Shown here: in pieces, positions 32,296 through 45,540 of the stretch
Layout of the letters: every line of letters starts with the position of its first letter
Position numbering within the stretch: the stretch's first letter is position 1
DNA from: Anastatus disparis
Lineage: Eukaryota; Arthropoda; Insecta; Hymenoptera; Eupelmidae
DNA: 64,000 bases
Reading direction: 5' to 3'
Assembly: GCA_017163975.1 (NCBI GenBank)
Contig: JAFFSR010000280.1
Span: 1,426,001-1,490,000, forward strand
The notes under the pieces: model-generated
The model's input: the letters and a program-made list of their open reading frames with translations, nothing else
Told to the model about the DNA's origin: nothing
Database searches by the model: none
Made by a program: the position numbers and the translations under genes

Positions 32296-33030
32296 GCAGA
32301 AATTAATATTTACAAACTAAAATTCCCATTGCATTTAAGCCATTTTTATTGCATAAAATAACAATAATGCTAATATATAATTATTAAAAGTATAAGATTA
32401 TTTGAATAACTAGGTACACACATGTTTGTAAAAATAACAAACTCCATGAGTTAATTCTACAAACATTTTTATGTTGATTTTAAAAGTACACAAAAATTTT
32501 TAATTACAAAAATTTGACGAATTGCACAAAATTTTTTACTGTATAGATTAGGTAAAAATCTATATGGATTACTAAATATCCACATGGATTTCTAAATATT
32601 CATATGGATTTCTAAATGTCTACATGAATTTCTTAAAAATCCACGAGGAGTACATAAAATTAACACAGATTTTTATTTAAATCTACGTGGATATCCAAGT
32701 AAAAAATCTACGTAGATTACCTAAAAATCCGCATAGATTTCTAAATATCCATATAGATTTCACAAAATCCATATCGATTTCTTAAGAATCCACGAGGAGT
32801 ACATAAAATCAACACAAATTTTATAAAATCCATGTGGGTTCCTTGAAAGTCCACATAGATTTCATAAAATCCATATAGATTCTTTAACAGTCCGCGAGGG
32901 TTTTATAAAATCAACATGGCTTTCATAAAATCTACATTGATTTTTTTACATGGAAATCTATGTGGGTAATCCGCGTGGATTCCTATTCGAATCCACATGG
33001 AATCCATGTGAAATCCACGTGGTTTTTTTC
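32296..33030. repeat. Right arm end and CCACGTGG-type outer array
   Basis: 32296-32545 is the inverse of 13991-14316. From about 32560 the degenerate units AAATCCACATGGATTTCTAAAT, ATAAAATCCATATAGATT and CACGAGGAGTACATAAAAT repeat, matching 11505-11725 in inverted order. Confidence 0.75.
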
Positions 33031-33073
33031 AGTAGCGCAGCTGTAAGTTAACAATGAACTACTTATTCTCTTA

Positions 33074-33736
33074 CTAGGAGAGTATCAGACCTCCGGATCA
33101 CGGATTTTGCTCAAACTTTGGGATAAGTTTTCAAATGTCAAAATATGAAAGGAAATAGAATTTTAGACCCCAACGCTCAATATTTTCCTAGTTACAGGCA
33201 ATTAAAGAATATCACTAAAAAAGTTACTAGATTTTCAAACGCTTACAGTTTCTTAGCATTGATACTTAGGAGCATGATACTTTTTTTAAATGAAAGCTGA
33301 GCTCAAATCCTTTCGAAATAGTAGTTATAGCATGTCAAAATATTATTTTTTGCCAAAGTTATGGCGTAATAAACATCAGACCCAATTTCAGCTTTTGTTA
33401 TTAATTAATGTTTTAAAAAGAAAAATCAGGTCCAATGTTTATCGCGCCATAACTTTGGCAAAAATAATATTTTGATATGCTATAACTACTATTTCGAAAG
33501 GATTTGAGCTCAGCTTTCATTTTAAAAAAATTTCAAACTCCTAACTATCAATGCTAAGGAACTATATGCGTTTGAAAATCTAGTAACTTTTTTAGTGATT
33601 TTCTTTAATTGCCGGTAACTGGAAAAATATTGAGCGTTGGAATCTAAAATTTTGTTTCCTTTCATATTCTGACATCTGAAAACTTATCCCAACGTTTGAG
33701 CAGAATCCGTGATCCGGAGGTCTGATACTCTCCTAG
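33074..33736. mobile_element. Palindromic MITE with TTA duplication
   Basis: Ends CTAGGAGAGTATCAGACCTC and its inverse, with TTA on both sides (33071-33073, 33737-33739). The arms of about 320 bases match nearly throughout (ATTTTCAAACGCTTACAGTT, AAATCCTTTCGAAATAGTAG). A second copy starts at about 63500 and is cut by the window end. Confidence 0.85.
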
Positions 33737-33739
33737 TTA

Positions 33740-36700
33740 GTTAATAAATCTAGCAAACTGTTAATAAGCCGAGCTAATTAGCTATTAGTTTTTCAACTAA
33801 TTAAGGTTGTTAAGCATTTTAATGAAAAATAAAAATTGCGTTTACAACATCTTTATAAAATTTACTTCATTGTGACCTAATTTCAAGAAATTATCTTGCA
33901 TTCATCGTAAAAATGAAGACAGCCTTTTCAATTTATACTTTAATATACAATTAATATATAATTTATATTCTGATAAGTTATCATAAGCCATGAATAAATT
34001 ACCATAAACAAGTTACCATATTAAAAAAAAACGAAATATATTGAACTTAAATGACTTATAAATTTAATTAAAACATATTATTGTTCAAATTCCACGCCTA
34101 TAAAAATTTTCAAGTGAAAACAATTTTGTGTAAAATTGCATCGTCTGGAGAATTCGTTATCATTTGTATACCATAATTTTCCCTTCCGTTACGTAAGAAT
34201 CCCAGCCACTTTAACTCACTGCAACGTTATCAGAGGGAGATAAGAGTTCAATTTCTATGTGTCGAGCAATATTGCACTATAAATATATAAGTATATAAAG
34301 AATGAGAGCAAGAGTAACCAACAGCCGCGCCCTCGACCCTTTGTCTCGATTGTGAAATACGAGTCGCGCCTAAATGCCTAGAACACAAGACACATTGGCA
34401 ATTCTCTATATATAGGATCGATCGGAAACGATTCGGTTTGGTCAATCTTATAACCTGACAAATGAATCTTGACAGTGCGAAAGTTAAGCAGTGGTTAACT
34501 AACGTATACGTAGAAAGAAAAAGAGTAAAAAAATATCATAAGCCATTACCTATTGAGAGAATATGTATAATATACTTTCGTGTGTTGTAGCACCTTATAA
34601 GGTGCGTTGCACTTGAGGGCGATTGATTCATTGTTACCCATTTTTCTTCTATTTTTTTCATAACCTTTTTCGTTTAAGTTCAATTAACAAGGGAACTGTG
34701 TAGTGCTTTGCATTATGACTGATTAGTTAAAGGTGTTTCAACTAAAATTATTTGAAAAGCAATTTTCTAGAATTTTAAATAAACTTTCATAAGAAAAGTT
34801 GCCCTAAAAGGAAATTATAATTAAAAAATGTTAATTATTTTTGTAAATTAAATATAAATCATTATTTATAATGGACGACTTGACAATATTAAAGATTATT
34901 CGATGCTTGTTTATTTTGATTTATTTTTCACTATTGTTTACAAACTTTTAATTTTAAATTTTGTTTAAATTATGATTTTGATACCAACTTTAGATACAAT
35001 AATATATATTTTTTTAAATTATTAACTTAAATGTTGTCTTTTAAACTAAGTTTATTTAGCAGTAACAGATCAATCATGAATAATAGTAGAAGTATGTTTT
35101 TTAATAATATCACATAAAATATGATATTTAAGTTTATGTTATTATTTATAACAGTTGATGTACTAAAGTTCAAAAGACAAAATTTAAATCAATTTAAAAC
35201 TGAAGACTCATTATTTATATAGTTTTTATTCGAATTATAATACATTATATTAATCAATTCTTTGAAGACGAATATCCATTTACAAAAATATTGAAACTGT
35301 TTGATCTTCTACCAAATCATAATTTCTTTGGAGTTTGAATAAAATTAATGACTCAAGAAAAATGCTATTCATTTCATAATTAAATATGAAAAAAATTAAA
35401 GAAAAGAAAAAATAATTCGTTAAAAGAAAATAGCATAAAAATTATGTCATAAAATATCAAATCTTATTATTCCTTCGAGAGGTGGTTAAAGAAACTTACC
35501 TTTAAAGGATTTCGAAATGCATATGCTATTCGCAAAACAGTAATTTTGTTCTTTGAAGGCTACACTTTGACTTTACACCTTACCCATAGCACATTATTAA
35601 CAGAAACTCATAAAGAATATAGAATATTGAAAAACAGCACTGACTGTTTTAGTATAATCATATTTTCAAAGAGAAGAAATTTTACGAACCAATATTGAAT
35701 ATTATTTTTTAATATTTTTGCTTCAACTATTTAAAGAGAAACCAAAAAATTATAAAATTGATTCGTAAAATAAAAGTTATAGGTTATCTTCATATTGATA
35801 CTTAAAGATGATCCATTATCAATCACCTTGATGTATATTTTTCTTTTATTTTTAGAACTATCATTATACCAGCGAGGTTAGTGTTACATCATTTACTATT
35901 GTTTTCTTCAATTGAAAACCAGTGATTGTGTATATATAAACAATAATTAAATCAAAAGGATCAATGTTCATCGATCTTTGTGATAAGACATCGTCGATAA
36001 TTTTATCTCATTTATCTATTTATCTTTGTTTTTTATTTAAATTACTCATCCTACGTAAAGGCATTTTTACTTAATGAACAGCTCATATACATGAAATGCA
36101 ATGTATCAAGATCAAAAGTAATATTATTCGTACAAGATCAATAATTTTATTAAAAATATTTTGGTTTCAATTTTATATAAAAATAATGATTAAATAATAC
36201 AAAATAATTAAATTAATCTAAAAAAGAAAAAAAATGTACACCAATAATAATTTGGCTTCTACGTGATGATAAAAGAAACTATTTCTTTTCTTCCATTCAA
36301 CAAAGAAATTCACTTGAATCACTATAGCAGATCACCGTGGTTAGTCTAAGCAATGCGGCAATCGCGGTTTTGTCGTGTACAAGTAACATAGCTATAGAAA
36401 GTCAGCAAAGTTCTATATTTTTTATTTATCTTCTATCCAATGCTTAACGTAGACGTGCCGAACATTCGATGTCACAAAAAAATAAACCTCGAAACATTAC
36501 GTCAGGATCCGCGCACGTGTGTTTCGTGAGGAAATGTTTCCGAATGAACGACGAGAGTGAGAGGGAAAGATCCCCTCCTTCTAAAATGTTAAATTCTCTA
36601 ACCAACATGATTTACCAATCCTTAACGATTATTTTTTTTCTTTTTTAAATTTTTAATTTTATTTTGTTTGCTACTATGTAATTTTTACTTAATTTATGCA

Positions 36701-39390
36701 CATATTATTGTACTATTTTTAACAGTGGCTCGTTATTATTTATAAATGCAATGAAATTTTATTTGGTGGCTTTCAAACACTATGACTTTTTCTTTTTTCA
36801 TAAATGGTAGTCGAGAAGAAAATGCTTAGGTGTTTTAATTTTATTTCTATTATAATTGACGTTTTGATATTATTATTTAGATATTTATACTGACATCAAG
36901 ACTTTTGAAATAAGCACAATATTTTTGTCCCTAGCAGATAATTTTTGGATTCTAGAATTTATTTATAAATTGAAAATAAAATAGATTTTTTTTTTCAAAA
37001 ATGAAAAGATTTTCTACTAGAAGTAAAATAAAAATATTTTTGGACCAAGGTGACTTCTATATACAAAATTATTTCTATTTAATCTAATATTCATAGTGCA
37101 AAGTGACCAACTCTTTTGATTTAAAATTCTATTTTTATCAATGTAATTATTTGAAAATAAATTTAGTTCATACTAATTATTATGTTTTGAAAGGAAAATA
37201 ACAAGATTTAATATGATTAAGTATATTAAGTAATTAAAGATCTGAATACATTTGCAGGAATTAAAAGTTTACAACTAGACATCAAGAAAAAATCTTTGTG
37301 AAAGTAATAAACAATATAATGCTTAACCTTACAAATGAATCATTGATTAATGGATTAAATGTTGAAAATTAATTTTGATCAAAGATAAAAAAAAACGCTT
37401 TTATTCTTTTGTCAATGCAACAATCTTCATTTGCAACCTTAAACACAATTGGTTTTGCCTTGAATACATATTATTATAGTGAATAAATTAATTTCAGGGA
37501 AAACTACAGTGCAATTTTTTAATTTCCAATTGCATCATAGCTTTAAAAAAAATGTTCAACTTTAAGTTTTTTTATGAAAAATATATGCATTTTCATAAAG
37601 TTATATTATAAATCTTTAAAATTTAAATACAGAGGCTGAAAAAATATTGAAAAAAAAATTCTGCTCGCTTTAAAAGTACATTGTTAAAATATTCAGATTA
37701 TTTTCTTACTGAATAATAATAATAAAAAATAACATATCCTGCAGTATATAAATAGGCCATATTGAACAAAAATATAACAAGTAAAACAGCATGGAATCGT
37801 GAATAAAAAAAGTAAAAAAGGAAAAATTAACAAAACAAGAATATTTTATTCTCTCGTATAATCATTTAATCGATCTTGCATAGCATGCATTCTGAAACAA
37901 TGTATATGAAAATTGTCACAGCTGCAAATCTTATGCGTCATACGTGTATACCTCTCGAACAAATATCTTACATTCAATTAATAAAATAACCATTAAATAA
38001 CAGGATTAAGAATAGTAATTCATGTACTGATTTACTTCAAAACATACGAAAAAAATAAAAAGAAACATAAAGAATAGATTGATCGTATTAAAAAAAATTT
38101 TAGTCGTCCATGAAGATTGTGATTTAAAGATATGAAAAAAAGCTAAGAGACGATAGTATCGACACAATCAAACAATGGTTCCTTCTATCAACTGAAATCA
38201 GTTACCGTATCGATATACACGGATGGCAACTAGTAACCGCAAAAACGTATAAAAAAAGAAACACTTTGCCCTATTTATCGCATCAAGCAATTGTACGATT
38301 TTGAAATTTCGACATTACCAGTGGAATTCTTTTGGTTTAAAAATAATTGTACTTTTATGTACTAAAATACATACTACTATAATAATTTATAGAAACAGAT
38401 ACTCTTGATTTAATTAAAATTTTTCTTATCATGCAACGAATTATACATTTAATGCAATTATTCAAATTAGTATTTGCGAACAACTATATATGAAATTCTT
38501 CAGTTTTTATCAAATGTATACAAAAAATTTTTTGAAATAACATATAATATTTACTTCAATAAATGCATAAGAGAATGGATAACCTGTTTTAAATGTGTTC
38601 CTCTCGTGCATAAACTTGCAAATTAACCATTTTTTGCCAACAATATGCATAACATTTAACAAATGATTTTTTCTATCCATCCACTTAGCAAAACAACATA
38701 AATCCATACAATTTTAAGCGTCGAGAAAATTTCAAAACACATAAATACAATCCGTAACAGTGCAAATGTTTTGACAAAGTAATCGATGCCCCAATAAATA
38801 ACAACTTTGTATTTATAGCATCTTTTTTTTGTTATTCAATCAAGAGAAAAAACTGAAGTTCTGATATAACTCGGGTGATAATTTAAAGAAAAAATATTAT
38901 AACACCATTTATATACTGTTATATCGTTTAAACTCCATAATCTAGCTTATGCCACCATACACACAAGAATTTTCAGTGAGATTGGTAAATCATAACAAGA
39001 AATAGTCTACCTTTAAACGCTTTAATTTCGATTTTCATACTTGAATGACCTACGTATACACCTGCGCATGTATATACCGAGCTTCCGTGAATAAAGAAAG
39101 CGTATACAAGAAGCTTCGTAGTTAATGCGTTGGATTTTTGCATGTTTTTATTTTATCTTTTTGTTAACTTAGAAAACTGGTAGTAGGTTAAGCGAACTTG
39201 TAAAAAAAGAGAGTCTTTCTGTATGCGATACTAAATATAAACATACAGTAGAATGTATGTGTACATGTAGCAAACCTAGTAAAAACATGCTTATGATTAA
39301 ATCACCTGCAGGTGATTTTGTTTGAAACAAAAATTCAATAGTCCAATAATAAAAGTACTTTCCTTTTTTTTAATTGTTTATATTTATTTG

Positions 39391-39433
<43 letters not shown>

Positions 39434-39720
39434 GATTTACATTTAAATAAATTTTTATTAAAATTCGTCTTTACATATGAAAAATGATTCAATCAATTTT
39501 TTTTATATTGGGAAACAAGAATTTTTACATATAACACAAAAATTTGAATATTTACTTAATTTAAGAAATATAAATAAAAAATCTATGTAGAAGAATTTTA
39601 TAATGAAATTTAATATATATAGTAGAAGCACCGTTATGATTGTAACTCAGAATTCATTAAAAAAAAATTTTATGTATGGACAAATATAATAATTTTTTTC
39701 AATTTTTTTTATAATTTATA
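33740..39720. other. About 6 kb without recognisable genes or repeats
   Basis: AT-rich unique-looking sequence, in contrast to everything to its left. A moderately GC-rich, promoter-like patch lies at 34240-34460, with TATATAAAG near 34293 on the plus strand and CTATATATAG near 34410. Another patch at 36440-36590 contains CACGTG. I cannot assign a transcript to either. An (AT)n tract is at 39392-39431. The stretch could be an intergenic region or a long intron of a gene outside the window. Confidence 0.45.
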
Positions 39721-39721
39721 T

Positions 39722-39897
39722 AGCGTCGCTGTATTTATGCCAATGGCTAATTAGCGACGGGGGTCTTCAGTGTATTTGTGAACAAAGCACATATAACGTA
39801 TAAAGTGGTGCTTGTATCAATTGGTCAAGACGAATTCGAACTCGAGTCCTCGAGATTATGAATCCATCATTCTAACGAATGAGCCACCGAGACATCT
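39722..39897 (-). mobile_element. tRNA-derived SINE (family A), copy 3
   Basis: On the minus strand, a degraded tRNA-like head (GTGGCTCATTCGTTAGAATG, B box GAGTTCGAATTC) precedes the family body with GTCGCTAATTAGCCATTGG and AGCGACGC at the end. Confidence 0.7.
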
Positions 39898-40023
39898 TAT
39901 TTTCAAGTTATTCATACAAATAAAAACTTTTTTCAATTTTTATTAAAATATTCATAATATAAACTAAGTATTATTGAAAATGTTATTTTAATTTTTAATA
40001 AAGTATAATTACAATGATTAAAT

Positions 40024-40318
40024 CGTCGGGTGAGAAGAAAAAGGTCACAATTCAGATAAGCGCTGAAAAAAGTACCAACTCTATTTTGCCCATTAAAAAG
40101 TACTAACTCAACTTCGCGCACTATAAGGTTCCATCTCATTACGGCCACAACAAATTTAAATTTAAATGGGCAAACCCGAAATGTAACCTTTTTGTGGCCA
40201 TAACGAGATGGAATCTTTTAGTGCGTGAAGTTGAGCTAGTACTTTTTAATGGGCAAAATCGACTTGGTACTTTTTTCAACGCTTTTCTGGGTTGTGACCT
40301 TTTTCTTCTCACCCGCCG
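40024..40318. mobile_element. Palindromic MITE
   Basis: Arms of about 125 bases: CGGGTGAGAAGAAAAAGGTC at the left is repeated inverted at the right. The inner part has CCCATTAAAAAGTACTAACT and its inverse. AAAT occurs just outside on both sides and may be the target duplication. The minus-strand open frame at 39933-40148 is a by-product. Confidence 0.85.
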
Positions 40319-41215
40319 AAATAAACAATAAATTGTAAATTAAATAAAACTTTTTATATATTTTTTTATTTAATTTTTTATAATGATTTCACTAAAATCA
40401 AATTATTAAAATATAAGTATCAATATCGGCTTCAAGAAAAACTTTTTCAATTTAAAAACTTGAAATTTAAGATATGACAGATTTTAAAAGGAAGTTTTGT
40501 AAATAAAAGTAATTATCAAAAATAATTATTAATTATAGTATCATTAACTTTTATGAATTTTATATTCTCTTAAAATAACCGGTGCACCCACTTTGTAATC
40601 AAATTAACCAGATTTTAATCTTTTTTCTTATTTTTAACAATATCAATGAATGTGAACTAACAGTTATTCTTAATTTTGGATTTAAAATATTAAGCAATAC
40701 GAATTCATGATAAAATTTTTATGTGAATATAAAATATTTGGGAATATTTTTGACTACTCAATTCATGATAAAAAAAAGAAAAAATCTGTATTTAAAATTT
40801 TTTTGCTTACGTAACTTGTTAACTATAATTCATATAATACGAATAAAACAGTAGTTGTTAATAATATAAAATATTGATTTGTACATAAAAATAAATTATG
40901 GTAATATAAAAAGTAAATTTCAAATAAGTTTTATTACCATTTCGATTTTTCATTTATTCAATGATTCTAGGTATAAAATAAAATTTGTCATCGTGTATAT
41001 AATTTTTTACTGTTCGAAATAACGATGTTATGTAAATAAATAGTTTACGAAAACCTGATAAAAATAACTTCTGACGGAGTTAAAAATTATGAAAATCAAT
41101 AAAATATTGAATATTTAGAGCACGAAAATATTAGAAAATATAAATAACTTTCTTGCTTTCGAGATGTTTAAGGTAATCGGAAACTGTTGCATTTAATTTT
41201 CATTAAAGAAACACT

Positions 41216-41302
41216 GTCGACTGCACGGCCTTGAAAGACCACAATGAAAGGTTCCTGCTGAGGAGGTCTCTGACACGCCGACCCTGATCTCGAGGTTCAT
41301 AC
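41216..41302. other. Conserved GC-richer block downstream of the GMC gene, copy 1
   Basis: GACTGCACGGCCTTGAAAGA through GATCTCGAGGTTCATAC is nearly identical to 55318-55400 (inverted), while the flanks have diverged. It lies past the end of the GMC coding region. It has no open frame of note. It may be a regulatory element or a non-coding exon. Confidence 0.5.
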
Positions 41303-41992
41303 TTACGTGCATATTTTTATAAATTCGATCATTCACTTTTCCTTCTCAATAAAAATAAATACAATTACGTAGGCATTTTTAAAGACAATTAAATTTTGTA
41401 TTCCGTTAGTTACGAATGTATTATATGTTATTAAAAACAAAGATATATGAAAATATGTAAAGTGTATTACTATTGTAATATTTGATAAATATTTTATAGA
41501 TTTATTAGAAATTAACTGTTAGATGAAATCATTTTTAGATAATGAAATTATGAAATTTAAATTTAATTTTAAATATTCTAATTATATGATTGTATGTTCA
41601 TATAAGTGGTCTTTGGCGTGCATACCTGCGTTTATATTGTTTTGAGGCATTCTAATATACCATCGATCACGACATTAAATATGTCTATTTACAAGTTCCC
41701 AAATTCACGATTTTGAATAAAAATAAGAAGCATATGTATATACTTATTTTCATTGGTCTTCTTTATAGTTTTATTATGAGTTCATTGCAAAAAAATAGAT
41801 ATAATTTACAATTATAATTACAATAATAAAGTACAAATGTTCTGTACTATACATGAAAATTATTTTAAAGAAGAGAAAGATTATTAATATTCACAAACTT
41901 TACTGAGCGTACAATGATTACTGAAAATAATTATACATATATGTTGTTTAATTTATCAATTTTTATTATCAATTTGGATCAATATAGAAAAC

Positions 41993-41996
<4 letters not shown>

Positions 41997-42027
<31 letters not shown>

Positions 42028-42377
42028 TTAAGAAAAAAGATTAATGTATAAAGGATATTGTTATCCTCTATATAATTAACCTTTTTCTATGGAGATGTCG
42101 AGGGAGCCCAGCCCGGAACCGTTTAACACATTACATCAGGCTAGACTGTCAGATACCGCCATACCGGAAACTTTGACTAGCGATGGATGGTCAGCCACTT
42201 TTGTGACCAACAATCAACCGATACTCAATGAGGCCAGATTTCTTAAGAGTCGCGATATGGGTAGCACATACACTAATTTTCTTTCGAAAAAAAGTCAGAG
42301 GTGCCTGGCCAGGATTCGAACCCGTGCCCACCGCGTTGAAGGCAAGAGCTCTATCCGTTACGCCACCGCGCTCCTAT
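41997..42377 (-). mobile_element. Full-length tRNA-derived SINE (family B) with 16-bp target duplication
   Basis: Flanked by AATATAGAAAACTATT on both sides (41981-41996 and 42378-42393). On the minus strand it starts with a tRNA-like head (GCGCGGTGGCGTAACGGATA with AGAGCTCTTGCC, then B box GGGTTCGAATCC), continues through a body of about 250 bases and ends in a poly-A tract. The target duplication and A-tail show LINE-driven retroposition. The plus-strand open frame at 42089-42379 is a by-product. Confidence 0.92.
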
Positions 42378-43012
42378 AATATAGAAAACTATTAGCAATG
42401 ATATATTTCCGAAAGACTAAATTATGTATACATGACCTTATACCAATAAACGAGTCCATTAGAGCTTGTAATTAAATGTATATAATAAAAGATTATCAGA
42501 TTGACAGAAAACATTTCATATTATATGATCTATAATATTATATATAATTTATTCTCTAAGATCGAATATTAATATATGGAAAACAGATGAATATTGATGC
42601 ACTTGTAGGAGACCACTGTTTCACCATTGTGTCCTAATGACGAAAGTAAATAAATCATAGCTGATGGAAAAGTTTTAGACACTTCATTCAGAACAAATTT
42701 ATTGAATTATAATTTTATTAGAATAAAATAATTAGCATAAATATTTAGCATTTATATTTTTTTATAATTCATACGGTACTATGATATTACTTTTTATATT
42801 TTAATCATTTCTGAACTTTCTAAAAAATGATTTTTTCTGAAATTCTGTAATTTCTGAACTTAAACAATTTATTAAATGCATTATTACATTAAAAACATTA
42901 ATATAATAATTAGAATTTAGTCGTGTAATTTTATATAATTTATTTAAGATAAATCATACGAAATATTTTAAATTATTATTGATTCTCTTTTTTTCGTAAA
43001 CCTAACCAATCT

Positions 43013-45540
43013 TCCTTTATCATATCATTGCCCTTTTAAGCAATCATAATCGTAGGGGCATTAGTATTTGCTCTTGTAACAATAGGCATTATTGAAGCAT
43101 CGATTAGTCTTAATCCTAAAATACCATGAACTCGTAATCTTGAATCAATAACAGCTTCTGGATCATATGCTGGTCCCATTTTACAAGTTTCTGATGAATG
43201 ATGAAGTAGTATATAATAATTTTTAGCAATGCATTTGTAGTGTTTCAATTCATTAGATACAATTTTTTTACAATTAGGTGCTGGCGTTTTGTCAACTTTG
43301 TAAAATCCTTGTTTAAGGATTTTCTTTTTATGCCTTCAATTAAAGCTTGCAAATTATCAGGGTTTACATTGGAATTCGGATAAATGAATGGTTTTCAATT
43401 AATTGGGTTTTCTTCATTCCAGCCATGACTCTTAATTCCTACGAGCGTTAGAAATATTATTAGTATATTATGCACTTAGGGAGGTAAAATAAAGGACAGG
43501 CCATAGTACGAATGAATTGACACCCGAGGTGAAGCCGAGCAAACTCGTGCTATAGGTTGTCCATTTTACCTTCCGTGGTGCATATACGATTTTTTTCAAC
43601 AGTGAGACTAAAATTAACACTTTTCGTTTTCCGTGCCAGAAGTAAAAGTGGTATTTTTAGCCCACTGTTGAAAAAAAGTTCATTATAGTATGAAAATACG
43701 TATCATTTTTGTTGATGTTGGTTTCATCAACAACAGAAGTCAAATACATAATTTGTATATCTAGAACTCCAGGACGCTTTTCAAAAGAAGTTTGTGTAAA
43801 CTGAACGGCACTCCATAGACCAAGTATAATTAAAGGATTTGATTCTTGTTTAGCTACTTAGAAGCATCTTTCATTTTATCATCAACTGATTTAAAGGAAG
43901 TTACATTAGATTTCAGACTAAGTGTTATTGAACTCTCAGCAAAGTGTTACCAGAAATTCTTACCAACCTCTAATTCGTTTATAATGTTTATTCTTATTTT
44001 GTGAAGTTCTTTATAACGGGACCAATCCCTGATAGTATCAGCAGTTTTGGATTATTGATTATACCTACAGATATAATTACTTCTTTTCTAGCAAAAAGTT
44101 TTCTTGTGAATTTCGAATTAGCGTCAACACAAGTGTTTTTTTAGTTCTCGAATCAATAATAATTTTAATTACTTTAGAATTGGGTTCAACAATTAAATTT
44201 GTTCTTTTTCTTCGAATAGGCCTTATAAAGGCAACATTATTACTTTGACAAACACCATTCTCCATTGAATACTGGAATTCAAATATGCCCACTTGATACT
44301 CCAGAGTCGTAATCAACTTCTTTATGAAACAGCTGTTTCCATGAATCAAGAATAATATTAACATTTTTACTAACTTCAGAATAATCAACTCCTAAATATC
44401 CACAGATGTGTGATTGGTTGGATTACCATTAGAGATTTCCTGAAATGAACATTATTTATTTTTTACAATTTTTACACTTGATTATTAACTAAATAATAAT
44501 AAATATTTACAATCCATCAATAAATGGATTACATCATATTAAAGATATCACTTAGAGTTCAACTAGTGTATGAAAAATAATATCTATGCATAAGAAATTA
44601 AACAGTAACTACTCTTTATAGCGAATAAATCTTATGTAAAAATTGAATATCTAATACAAAAATGAACATGCATGAAAACATTATTATATCTAGCAAAACA
44701 ACATAAAAAGTAATTTAAATGATTTGAAAATTAAATATCAATAACATTAAAAATTAAATATATTGAAACTAAAATTAAATAAATTTAAAATTTCATATTT
44801 TAATTTTAATTGTTAAAATAGGAAATTTGATAAAATTTTCATTTAAATCTTCTTCAGTAAAAAATAAAACAAGAATAATTGATTTTGTTGAATTAAAATT
44901 AAAAATTATTCTAATTTTATAATTAACGATATAATAATTTTTATATCTTTTAATTTTTGCTCTAAGTAATAATAAAAGAAATTTAATTCTTTTTGAGTTA
45001 CAAGTATAAACTTTGATTAACTAAATATGATCGACCAGTTGAAGTCATGAGAATCCAAAAAACCATATAAAAAAATTGAATGTCGCACACATCTCAAGTT
45101 ACGGCTCAAGATGCATATCTCAAATTTTAACTTGTATTGTTATTTTTTGTTGCTAAAAAATTTGTTTCTTCGGTCTGGAGTAATAAGGTTGCCGTTTACT
45201 TTTTTCTTCTGAATTCTGAGATATAACCTCAAGGGGTTAAACATTTTATGTAAATTAAAATGTTTATCTCTTACATATTCTTAAAAAAAATATTTCAATT
45301 TTATTACCTTCTATTGTTTTATTTTACTTAAAAGATTAGCAACGACACAGCCAGCACTTCTAGGTACATATTCGTTTTCTTTTAAATTTTTAAATTTATT
45401 ATCTTGTAAGTGTCCCAAAATTTGAAATATTAAAAAAGACGATGGGCAGGATGAAACAAATATATTTTGGAATCAACCATTTATTGTATTGACAGATAAC
45501 CACGTTATTTTATAATTAATTTTTTTATATCTTATTATAA
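43013..45540 (-). pseudogene. GMC oxidoreductase pseudogene (copy 1)
   Basis: Parts of two exons remain on the minus strand. Exon 3 (about 44445 to 43013) keeps [17 protein letters not shown] and TNAPTIMIA. It has a TAA where the intact copy has GAA in the stretch after MIA, several frame breaks, and a hairpin element inserted at about 43470-43690. Exon 1 (about 45535 to 45335) has lost some 35 bases that encode the start of the dinucleotide-binding motif (the GAG of GAGSAG). Exon 2 is absent: the interval between the exons contains nothing resembling it. The gene is therefore dead. The intact relative is at 52174-54723 plus 58977-59225. Confidence 0.88.
43470..43690. repeat. Hairpin element inserted in the GMC pseudogene
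   Basis: GGAGGTAAAATAAAGGACAG and the inverse CTGTCC-like TTGTCCATTTTACCTTCC form the stem of the first hairpin (43480-43578), whose loop holds CCCGAGGTGAAGCCGAG. TATACGATTTTTTT follows, and then a second hairpin with CAACAGTGAGACTAAAA and TTTTTAGCCCACTGTTG (43597-43671). Confidence 0.6.

Noticed and set aside
33290..33475. Open frame inside the palindromic MITE (and its relative at 63508-63726)
   Set aside because: Both lie in arms of a non-coding MITE, and the two copies do not keep the same frame.
34248..34445. 65-residue minus-strand open frame near a promoter-like patch
   Set aside because: No recognisable domain and no second line of evidence; kept only as a note on base composition.
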